Assembly: GCA_902585415.1 (NCBI GenBank)
Contig: CACIDN010000002.1
Coordinates: 62,001 to 126,000 of the forward strand
From: an uncultured Pelagibacteraceae bacterium
GTDB lineage: Bacteria > Pseudomonadota > Alphaproteobacteria > Pelagibacterales > Pelagibacteraceae
DNA length: 64,000 nucleotides
Direction: 5' to 3'
Shown here in pieces: positions 1 through 6,072 of the stretch. Below the pieces are notes generated by a model. That model searched no databases. It was not told where the DNA came from and saw only the letters and a program-made list of their open reading frames with translations. Positions within the stretch are counted from its first letter, which is position 1. The number at the start of each line of letters is the position of its first letter. The translations under genes and the position numbers were made by a program.

Positions 1-201
1 ATTCAAGTAAACAACCAATAAAACAACAACTAGGCTGATACTGAGATTAAGTAAGTAATATAAGGGAAATATGCCTCTAATAAATTTTCTCGCATATTCT
101 TCATTCAAAAGTTTAAATGTAGATGGTGCAACTACAAATGAAAAAAAAAGCATAATTCCTAAAAGTATTGCAGTTAAATATGTAATGCTTTGTTCAATCA
201 T
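1..201 (-). CDS. DUF4149 (TMEM205-like) membrane protein, 3' end cut off
   Basis: The first 67 codons are visible; the gene runs off the left edge. The product begins MIEQSITYLTAILLGIMLFF, a first membrane segment, followed by a VAPSTF motif, the segment FIRGIFPLYY and a second hydrophobic stretch. This pattern of a VAP motif and an RG.FP.YY motif between helices is that of DUF4149/TMEM205-like integral membrane proteins, whose biochemical role is not established. Its ATG shares one base with the stop codon of the upstream haem monooxygenase gene (TAATG), so the two are probably co-transcribed and translationally coupled. The family call rests on a partial sequence. Confidence 0.72.
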   Translation of the reverse strand, partial: MIEQSITYLTAILLGIMLFFSFVVAPSTFKLLNEEYARKFIRGIFPLYYLLNLSISLVVVLLVVYLN

Positions 202-503
202 TATAAAACAACTTCAAATCCCTCAAAATTAGGTGCGCCTAAATAAAGATCTTGATGCTGACCAGCATTCTTATGAGCTAACCTAAAGGCTTCTGATTTA
301 GTCCAATTAATAAAGTCCTCTTTTGAATTCCATATACTATGTGATGCATACAAGGAAAATTCTTCGTTAGTATTTCCCTTAACTAAATGAAATTCTTTAA
401 AGCCTGGAACGCCTTTTAAATGAGTGTCTCTATTTATCCAAACATTTTCAAAGTCCTTTTCTTTGCCAAGAACAATCTTAAATCTATTCATTGCTATAAA
501 CAT
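201..503 (-). CDS. IsdG/HmoA-like haem-degrading monooxygenase (ABM fold)
   Basis: A 100-residue, single-domain ferredoxin-like protein of the antibiotic-biosynthesis-monooxygenase superfamily. The segment around residues 57-78, WNSKEDFINWTKSEAFRLAHK, aligns closely with the W.SK..F..W..S..F..AHK signature of IsdG/HmoA enzymes. Asn6, Trp67 and His77 fall where the catalytic Asn-Trp-His triad of IsdG/IsdI lies. Family members bind haem in the cytoplasm and open the ring, releasing iron. The ATG at 503 keeps Asn6 at the expected distance from the N-terminus; a second in-frame ATG four codons later is possible. It precedes the DUF4149 gene with a one-base overlap. The fold is well supported; haem as the substrate is inferred from the three residues. 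Confidence 0.78.
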   Translation of the reverse strand: MFIAMNRFKIVLGKEKDFENVWINRDTHLKGVPGFKEFHLVKGNTNEEFSLYASHSIWNSKEDFINWTKSEAFRLAHKNAGQHQDLYLGAPNFEGFEVVL

Positions 504-613
504 GGATACTGTATATATTTATTACCTTTGGTTTTATAGCTTAATCAGTGTGACACTCTGTTGCTTAAAAATTATAAATAAATAACCATATCTAAATAAA
601 CAAAAGGATATTT

Positions 614-820
614 ATGAAAAAGTTAGTGTTAATTTTATCTTTTGTATTATTTTCTAGTTCTGTATTTGCAGGTTCATGCCCAATGATGGCAAAAAACCTT
701 GATGCAAAAATTGCAGAAGCTCAAGAATTAAGAGATGCTGGAATGAAGGCTCACGACAGTGGTGAACACAATAAATCAGTAGATCTTCTTAATAAAGCAT
801 TAGAAATGTTTAAAGGATAA
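614..820 (+). CDS. small secreted protein, function unknown
   Basis: A 68-residue product with a clear Sec signal peptide: MKK, a hydrophobic core of about 12 residues, and a likely cleavage after VFA (residue 19). The mature part is about 49 residues, helical, with one cysteine (in GSCPMM) and an amphipathic pattern near the C-terminus (NKSVDLLNKALEMFK) that resembles a single TPR helix. An AAAAGGA ribosome-binding site lies 6-7 bases before the ATG. It has its own intergenic region upstream, which holds an 11-bp palindrome (AGTGTGACACT, 547-557) of unknown meaning. A stable hairpin follows about 12 bases after the stop. I do not recognise a family. Confidence 0.7.
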   Translation: MKKLVLILSFVLFSSSVFAGSCPMMAKNLDAKIAEAQELRDAGMKAHDSGEHNKSVDLLNKALEMFKG

Positions 821-832
821 TTTTTTTGGAGT

Positions 833-861
833 TTGGGGCACCTGGCAACAGAACGCCCCAA
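833..861 (+). repeat. GCAA-loop hairpin element, copy A
   Basis: TTGGGGC (833-839) pairs with GCCCCAA (855-861), and CTG/CAG (842-844, 849-851) closes a GCAA tetraloop, with a small asymmetric internal loop between the stems. The core GGGCACCTGGCAACAG, then N, then ACGCCCC recurs at 33221-33244. No T-tract follows, so it is not a standard intrinsic terminator. It lies just past the 3' end of a rightward small gene and between convergent genes, as does the second copy. A GNRA loop on this strand suggests the functional RNA is read rightwards. Confidence 0.6.
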
Positions 862-940
862 CATAAACTAACATTTCTTTAAACTTTTTAGTTAAATTTA
901 TTCTTGACATTGTAGTTGCGCATTTTTCGTTAAATTTTTT

Positions 941-1057
941 TCAATTTTTATTTTTCTTTTTTTCTCTTTTAATTTTTCTTTTTTCTTTCATAGATAGCTT
1001 GGGTTTCTTCATTACACTAGAATCTTTAAACGATTTTCCGCTATATCTTTTAGACAT
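941..1057 (-). CDS. very small basic protein, function unknown
   Basis: A 38-residue product beginning MSKRYSGKSFKDSS, with 14 Lys and 3 Arg. The C-terminal half is almost entirely Lys/Arg/Glu, which suggests nucleic-acid or ribosome binding, but no motif identifies it. The ATG follows the stop codon of the FAD oxidoreductase gene by two bases, so translation is probably coupled. The biased composition could arise by chance in AT-rich DNA, but the position directly behind another gene and the non-random N-terminus favour a real gene. Confidence 0.5.
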   Translation of the reverse strand: MSKRYSGKSFKDSSVMKKPKLSMKEKRKIKREKKKNKN

Positions 1058-1059
1058 AA

Positions 1060-2028
1060 TTACTTAATTTTATTATATAGATCATTTGCACTCAACCATC
1101 CGTTCTCTAACCTTGGTCCTCCAAACCAATCAGCACAAATTCCTAAGCCTATTTTTTTGTCCCAATGACTTAATGTTTTTAAAGGTTTTGAATTTGATGA
1201 ATATTTCCAACCGTGAATATGTGTGAAATATATTTTTTTTATTTTTACTTTAGTCAACTTTTTAAACTTATTAATCAAGACGTTTGTATAAAACTTTTTT
1301 TTATTTCTATAATTATCAGTATGTTTTTTTCCATAGTCATAAGTGCTTTGCAGGACCCATAAATCTTTATTATACTTAAATCTTTTCTTTGAATTTTCAT
1401 TTGAAACCCAGCCTAAAATATCATCATTAGTAAAAAAACTACTGACATTGCTGCCAGTTTTATTGGTCATCAATAGCACAGTCAGACTTGAATTCATTTT
1501 CACTTTATTTCTAAATAGTTTTGTTTTTACGAAACTAGATGCTAACTTTTTTACTTGTGGAAATGGAGCTGTAATAATCAAGTTTTTTGCATAAGTATTA
1601 GTATTATCTTTAAATTTGAGAAACCAACAATTTTTTTGTCTTTGTATCTTTGATAATTCTGATTGAAATTTACAATTTATTGTTTTTAATAAATGTTTAC
1701 TAATATCGTTGTTGCCTCTTAATCCTATTAATTTGACATGTTTTTTGTCTCTTTTTACCCTTTCATTTAAAAATTCATGATTGCCCTTCCAAAGTTTTAT
1801 AATTCTTTTTCTAATAAGTTTATTAGTAAAAGTTTTAAACTTTCTTGATCTTGGAGATAGATATTGAAGACCATGATCAAAACCTATCTTGCCTTTAAAT
1901 CTTTTAAAAGAGCTTCTCCCACCAACTCCTTTGGCTTTTTCAAAAACTTTAACAGAATATTTCTTGTTTAATTTATTAGATATAGTAGCACCTGATATTC
2001 CTGAACCTATTACAGCAAAATCAATCAT
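1060..2028 (-). CDS. FAD-dependent amine oxidase-like oxidoreductase (renalase-like)
   Basis: A 322-residue flavoprotein. The N-terminus, VIGSGISGATISNKL (residues 6-20), is the GxGxxG dinucleotide-binding loop of the Rossmann fold. It is followed by an acidic/basic strand end (FEKAKGVGGRSSFKR) with the GG.S/R motif typical of amine oxidases and renalase-like proteins. A C-terminal segment, GLGICADWFGGPRLENGWLS, matches the FAD-closing motif (GD.F.G..VE.A..SG) with changes. The substrate cannot be told from sequence. It lies 12 bases after the PfkB kinase gene in a five-gene leftward operon starting at dapB. Family-level call only. Confidence 0.75.
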   Translation of the reverse strand: MIDFAVIGSGISGATISNKLNKKYSVKVFEKAKGVGGRSSFKRFKGKIGFDHGLQYLSPRSRKFKTFTNKLIRKRIIKLWKGNHEFLNERVKRDKKHVKLIGLRGNNDISKHLLKTINCKFQSELSKIQRQKNCWFLKFKDNTNTYAKNLIITAPFPQVKKLASSFVKTKLFRNKVKMNSSLTVLLMTNKTGSNVSSFFTNDDILGWVSNENSKKRFKYNKDLWVLQSTYDYGKKHTDNYRNKKKFYTNVLINKFKKLTKVKIKKIYFTHIHGWKYSSNSKPLKTLSHWDKKIGLGICADWFGGPRLENGWLSANDLYNKIK

Positions 2029-2040
2029 TAAGACTAATAG

Positions 2041-2970
2041 TTAAATTCTTGCACCAATTTGTTGAATAACTTTAGAGGACATTTCAGTGCCTTTTTCCAA
2101 GCATTCTTTTTGAGATAGACCATTTACGTGACCGTGCAAAAATCCTGCAGCGAATAAATCTCCAGCGCCAGTTAGATCAACAATTTTAAGATTCTTTTGA
2201 ATACCGCACTCTGTAACATTATCACCACTAATTGAGATTGAACCTTTTTCACCTCTTGTTATAACCAGCAATTTTTTAAGACCTTTTCCAAAATTAATTA
2301 CCTCGTTAAAGTTCTTAGCATCAATTAAAGACATAATTTCTTGCTCATTAGCAAATGTTATATCTAATTTATTTTTAACTAGATTTAAGAAATGAGACTT
2401 ATGTCTATCAACACAAAATTGATCTGATAAAGACATCGCAACTTTGTTTGCATTAGTTATTGCTTTATCGAAAGCTTTTTTAGGATCTCCTTCATCCCAT
2501 AAATATCCTTCTAAGAGAATAATTTCACTTTGTTTAATTGCGTTTGTGTCAACATCATTTTCATTAATTTTTCCTGCTGTTCCAAGAAAAGTACACATTG
2601 TCCTTTCTGAGTCTGGTGTCACTAAAATTAAACAAGTTCCTGTTGGTAATTCTTCCTTTTTTTTTGAATAGAAATATTTAACATTTTCATTTTTAAGTCC
2701 ATCTTCATATTTACCACCCAATTCATCATCGCTCACTTTGCCAATAAAACCAACCTTGTTTTTAAGCTGAGAAAGACCAACTATTGTATTTGCAACAGAC
2801 CCACCAGAAACAGTTTTTTCGATTTTTAAATTAATTAATAATTGTTTAAATTCTTTTTCATCAAAAACAAGTTTCATCGTACTTTTAGTAAGACCATTTC
2901 TTTGAATAAAATCATTTTCAACTTTGCAAATTACATCTACAATTGCGTTGCCTATACCTAATATTTTCAT
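2041..2970 (-). CDS. PfkB-family kinase, adenosine-kinase-like
   Basis: A 309-residue ribokinase-fold sugar or nucleoside kinase. The start was placed at the ATG at 2970, which gives the usual N-terminus MKILGIGNAIVDV; a longer open frame continues upstream, but there it overlaps nth. Visible motifs: the substrate-side glycine motif SGGSVANT, and the ATP/catalytic motif LTGAGDLFAAGFLHG near residue 270, whose Asp is the catalytic base. The N-terminal pattern and the ITRGEKGS segment fit the adenosine kinase branch that is common in alphaproteobacteria, but other sugars are possible. One base separates it from the stop codon of nth. Confidence 0.8.
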   Translation of the reverse strand: MKILGIGNAIVDVICKVENDFIQRNGLTKSTMKLVFDEKEFKQLLINLKIEKTVSGGSVANTIVGLSQLKNKVGFIGKVSDDELGGKYEDGLKNENVKYFYSKKKEELPTGTCLILVTPDSERTMCTFLGTAGKINENDVDTNAIKQSEIILLEGYLWDEGDPKKAFDKAITNANKVAMSLSDQFCVDRHKSHFLNLVKNKLDITFANEQEIMSLIDAKNFNEVINFGKGLKKLLVITRGEKGSISISGDNVTECGIQKNLKIVDLTGAGDLFAAGFLHGHVNGLSQKECLEKGTEMSSKVIQQIGARI

Positions 2971-2971
2971 G

Positions 2972-3640
2972 CTAAGCCTTTTTAGTTTTAATTGGTTTTT
3001 TTCTGTTAGGATAACAACTCGTGCAAATTTTACAAGAAATACCGTAACAATCACGAGCTTTACAATATTCTCGACCATAAAAAATAATCTGCAAATGAAG
3101 TTTGTTCCAATATTTTTTTGGAAATAAACTCTTTAAATCTTCCTCAGTTTGCACAACATTTTTACCATTTGTTAAACCCCACCTTTGAGCAAGCCTATGA
3201 ATATGAGTGTCTACTGGAAAAGCAGGGTAACCAAATCCTTGAGACATTACTACACTTGCGGTTTTATGACCAACGCCTGGAAGTTCCTCTAATTGTTCGA
3301 AGGTGCTTGGGACCTTGCTATTATATTTTTCTATTAAAGTTTTAGACAAATAATAAATACTTTTGGCTTTAATTCTAAATATACCTATTCTTCTTATTAA
3401 CCTTTCAATTTTTTTTCTCCCAAGTCTTACAAAGTGAATTGGCTTAAAATACTTCGGATAAATATCTTTTGTTACGTTATTAACATTTACGTCTGTGCAT
3501 TGAGCAGATAAAAGAACAGAAATTAATAAAGTAAACACATTTCTACTTTCAAGAGGAACTTTTATGCGTGGATAAGTCTTGTTAAGTATTTTTAATATTA
3601 TTTTAGCTCTTTTAATTTTATCAGCATTTTTTGAACTCAT
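2972..3640 (-). CDS. nth: endonuclease III (DNA glycosylase/AP lyase)
   Basis: A 222-residue base-excision-repair enzyme that removes oxidised pyrimidines and cleaves AP sites. The helix-hairpin-helix LPGVGHKTA carries the catalytic Lys, and VDTHIHR carries the catalytic Asp. The C-terminal iron-sulphur region is unusual: cysteines at 193, 198, 203, 206 and 209 instead of the classical C-x6-C-x2-C-x5-C. It overlaps dapB by four bases and is followed one base later by the kinase gene. The identity is secure; whether the cluster is assembled normally is open. Confidence 0.92.
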   Translation of the reverse strand: MSSKNADKIKRAKIILKILNKTYPRIKVPLESRNVFTLLISVLLSAQCTDVNVNNVTKDIYPKYFKPIHFVRLGRKKIERLIRRIGIFRIKAKSIYYLSKTLIEKYNSKVPSTFEQLEELPGVGHKTASVVMSQGFGYPAFPVDTHIHRLAQRWGLTNGKNVVQTEEDLKSLFPKKYWNKLHLQIIFYGREYCKARDCYGISCKICTSCYPNRKKPIKTKKA

Positions 3641-4410
3641 TTAAAGTTCAATACGTCTCTCATTGAATAAAGACCCGGTTTTTTATTTATCAACCACTTT
3701 GCAGCAGTTAAAGCGCCTTCAGAGTATAAAGCTCTGTCAAATGCCTCATGGTTTAAAGTTATAACTTCTTTACCACTAGAAAATTTAACTTCATGTTCGC
3801 CAACTACCTCACCTCTTCTTATAGAATTAAAATTTATTTTTTTTCCATAAGGAAAAGATTTTTTATTTAGATATTTTTTTCCAATCAATCTATTTAGATC
3901 TTTATTTTTTCCAATAGCTATTCCTTTTCCAAGCATTAAAGCCGTGCCAGACGGATGGTCTTTTTTGTGTTTATGATGAATCTCAAAAACTTTACTTAAG
4001 AAACTATTTCCAAGAGATTTGGAGGTTATTTCTGTTAAATACATCAATAAATTAATCCCTAAGCTCATATTCCCAGCTTTTAGTATTGGAATTTTTTTAG
4101 AATATTTTTTTATTAAATTTTCCTGATTTTTTGTAAAACCAGTGGTACCAATCACAACCCTTTTTTTTAGTTTAGAGGCAACTTTAAGCACTTCTAGAGT
4201 ACATTTAGGAACTGTAAAATCTATGATGACACCAGTTTTTTTGAAAGAATTAACATTATTAAATTCAGGTAAAATATTATTTATTTTTTTATTAATTTTA
4301 AAGTTTTCAGTGAGTGAAACTATCTTGAAGTTTTTATTTTTATTTGAGGACTTAATAAGTTGTTGCCCCATCCTCCCCATGCAGCCTGTAATAGTCAAAT
4401 TTATTTTCAT
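3637..4410 (-). CDS. dapB: 4-hydroxy-tetrahydrodipicolinate reductase
   Basis: A 257-residue NAD(P)H-dependent reductase of the diaminopimelate/lysine pathway. The nucleotide-binding loop is GCMGRMGQ (residues 9-16). The substrate site contains EIHHKHKKDHPSGTA, with the catalytic His and Lys and the SGTA motif near residue 155. The length is slightly below the usual 265-275. It is the first gene of a leftward operon (dapB-nth-kinase-oxidoreductase-small protein) and overlaps nth by four bases. A Fur-type palindrome lies 15 bases upstream of the start codon, so iron or manganese control is possible. lysA, the last step of the same pathway, is at 49.8 kb. Confidence 0.94.
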   Translation of the reverse strand: MKINLTITGCMGRMGQQLIKSSNKNKNFKIVSLTENFKINKKINNILPEFNNVNSFKKTGVIIDFTVPKCTLEVLKVASKLKKRVVIGTTGFTKNQENLIKKYSKKIPILKAGNMSLGINLLMYLTEITSKSLGNSFLSKVFEIHHKHKKDHPSGTALMLGKGIAIGKNKDLNRLIGKKYLNKKSFPYGKKINFNSIRRGEVVGEHEVKFSSGKEVITLNHEAFDRALYSEGALTAAKWLINKKPGLYSMRDVLNFK

Positions 4411-4424
4411 ATAAAGATTTTATT

Positions 4425-4443
4425 GATAATGATTATCATTCAT
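4425..4443. promoter_or_regulatory. Fur-type box 1
   Basis: GATAATGATTATC forms a 6-1-6 inverted repeat. Extended to 19 bases it matches 15 of 19 positions of the classical Fur consensus (GATAATGATAATCATTATC), and 15 of the first 16. It lies 15 bases upstream of the dapB start codon and about 107 bases before the divergent zinc-ribbon gene, so either gene or both could be the target. A Fur/Mur-family regulator is encoded at 19.9 kb. Confidence 0.55.
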
Positions 4444-4484
4444 AAAGATTTTTTTAAAGAGATGTTTTTAATTGGTTTTTTTGT

Positions 4485-4503
4485 GCTAATGATAATCAAT
4501 ATT
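4485..4503. promoter_or_regulatory. Fur-type box 2, over a possible -10 element
   Basis: This stretch matches the 19-base Fur consensus at 16 of 19 positions, with the core AATGATAATCA intact. Its start is 60 bases from that of box 1. It overlaps TATTAT (4500-4505), a possible -10 hexamer for the zinc-ribbon gene that starts at 4550, so a bound repressor would block that promoter. The -35 is poor, and in AT-rich DNA one such match could be chance; two in one 140-base gap is less likely to be. Confidence 0.45.
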
Positions 4504-4549
4504 ATACATTATTTCTTGAATAATTTTTTTTATTTCCTATCATCAGTTT

Positions 4550-4729
4550 ATGCAAACACAAAAATTTAGTTGTAAAAAATGCGGATTAATAATTTCATCA
4601 GTATGCTCTAAATGTGATAGAGTTGTTGATGTGAAATTGCTTGATAGTGGTTGTTTAGTTCAAGTAACTAAATGTGGTGACTGCTCAAATGTTCCGGTTA
4701 TCAAAGATATCTGCTCAGAAAATAATTAG
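4550..4729 (+). CDS. small zinc-ribbon protein, function unknown
   Basis: A 59-residue protein too short for most gene finders. Cysteines are paired as CKKC (8-11), CSKC (19-22) and CGDC (42-45), with further cysteines at 35 and 55, a spacing expected of a rubredoxin-like or zinc-ribbon knuckle. The ATG lacks a strong ribosome-binding site. The only rightward gene here, it sits behind two Fur-type boxes and is convergent with a small membrane protein whose stop is eight bases away. The ordered Cys pairs argue for a real gene; the role is unknown, and metal sensing or metal storage would be speculation. Confidence 0.6.
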   Translation: MQTQKFSCKKCGLIISSVCSKCDRVVDVKLLDSGCLVQVTKCGDCSNVPVIKDICSENN

Positions 4730-4736
4730 AAAATAT

Positions 4737-4913
4737 TTACAATATTAAATATATAAATATTAATATTATTGCTATTACTATAACCCATATTGAGAAATTC
4801 TTAATTAAGATCTTCAAGTTATAATTAGTTTGAATAAAACCAGGCAAAACTAGAACCAGTACCCCTATTAAGGCTATTATTGGTACAATTACCTCAAGAC
4901 TTATAAGATCCAC
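4737..4913 (-). CDS. small two-helix membrane protein, function unknown
   Basis: A 58-residue protein read from a GTG seven bases after the dnaJ stop codon, so it is probably the last gene of the dnaK-dnaJ transcript. It has two hydrophobic segments (about residues 6-24 and 42-58), separated by a polar loop containing QTNYNLK. There is no ATG in the frame and no clear ribosome-binding site; translation may depend on coupling to dnaJ. I do not recognise a family. Its retention of a full two-helix pattern with no stop codons supports it as coding. Confidence 0.5.
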   Translation of the reverse strand: MDLISLEVIVPIIALIGVLVLVLPGFIQTNYNLKILIKNFSIWVIVIAIILIFIYLIL

Positions 4914-4919
4914 TTTAAT

Positions 4920-6044
4920 TTAATTTTTCCAAAAGTTTTTTGCTTTTTGAAAAAACTTTTTAATACTAGGGTTAGATTTCTCATTTTCTATTTCTCTAAA
5001 TTTCTCAAGAAGTTCTTTTTGTTCTTTATTTAGATTAATAGGGACTTCAGTATTTACTTGTACATATAAGTCTCCAACTCCACCATTTCTCATTAACGGC
5101 ATGCCTTTACCCTTTAAACGAAATTGTTTACCGCTTTGAGTTCCAGAGGGAATCTTGATTTTTGCTTTTCCTCCGTCAATAGTAGGTATCTCTATAGATG
5201 CCCCGAGTGCTGCATCTGCAATAGATATTGGGCATTCGAAAAATAAATTTTCCTCGCTTCTTTTAAATAAATCGTGCGAATAAACATTAATAAAAAGATA
5301 CAAATCCCCGCTCGATGCACCTCTAGAACCAGCTTCACCTTTTCCAGCTAACCTAATTCTTGTTCCATCATCTACACCTTTTGGAATTGTTACTGATAGC
5401 CTTTTTGTGGCTTGTTTTTTTCCTTGTCCACCACAACTACCACATGGATTAGTAATTTGTTCACCTGTACCTGAACATTGAGGACATGTTTGTTGTACTG
5501 TGAAAAATCCCTGACTTGATCTTATTTGACCACTACCACCACACATTGAGCAAGAACCAACACTTGTACCTGGTTTAGAACCGCTTCCATTGCAAATTTG
5601 ACATTTTTCAGAAGTTGAGAATTTTATATCTTGTTTTTTTCCTGCATAAGCTTCTTCAAGTGAAATAGATAAATCATATCTTAAATCAGACCCTCTAAAA
5701 TCTGATTTTCTGCCTCTTCTTCTACCTCCACCAAAATCGCCAAAAAAATCTTCAAATATATCTGAGAAGTTACTAGAAAAGTCGAAGTTGCTAAAACCTC
5801 CTCTTCCACCGCCTCCATTTTCAAATGCGGCATGTCCAAAATTATCATAATTTTGTTTTCTCTCTGTATTCGAAAGGATGTGATATGCCTCTGACGCTTC
5901 TTTGAATTTTTCTTCGGAAGACTTGTCTCCTTTATTCTTGTCTGGATGATGTTTTACAGCCAGTTTTCTGTAAGCTGCTTTTATTTGATCTGCTGAAGCT
6001 GATTTATTTACACCTAAGACTTCGTAATAATCTCTTTTTGCCAT
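4920..6044 (-). CDS. dnaJ: chaperone protein DnaJ
   Basis: A 374-residue type I J-protein that delivers clients to DnaK and stimulates its ATPase. The J domain (1-70) carries HPD at 33-35; a Gly/Phe/Arg-rich linker spans about 75-115; four zinc-binding repeats follow (CQICNGSG, CSMCGGSG, CPQCSGTG, CGSCGGQG); then come the C-terminal substrate-binding domains. It starts 28 bases after the dnaK stop codon and is probably co-transcribed from the promoter upstream of dnaK. Length and all motifs are normal. Confidence 0.97.
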   Translation of the reverse strand: MAKRDYYEVLGVNKSASADQIKAAYRKLAVKHHPDKNKGDKSSEEKFKEASEAYHILSNTERKQNYDNFGHAAFENGGGGRGGFSNFDFSSNFSDIFEDFFGDFGGGRRRGRKSDFRGSDLRYDLSISLEEAYAGKKQDIKFSTSEKCQICNGSGSKPGTSVGSCSMCGGSGQIRSSQGFFTVQQTCPQCSGTGEQITNPCGSCGGQGKKQATKRLSVTIPKGVDDGTRIRLAGKGEAGSRGASSGDLYLFINVYSHDLFKRSEENLFFECPISIADAALGASIEIPTIDGGKAKIKIPSGTQSGKQFRLKGKGMPLMRNGGVGDLYVQVNTEVPINLNKEQKELLEKFREIENEKSNPSIKKFFQKAKNFWKN

Positions 6045-6072
6045 AACTAGTCAGACAAACAGTTGTTAGCTA

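Noticed and set aside
904..929. TTGACA at 904-909 as a rightward promoter
   Set aside because: No acceptable -10 at 16-18 bases and no rightward gene downstream before 8.7 kb.
4462..4569. 35-codon hydrophobic frame between the Fur-type boxes and the zinc-ribbon gene
   Set aside because: It overlaps Fur-type box 2 and the start of the Cys-rich ORF in another frame; hydrophobicity is explained by the T-rich DNA.
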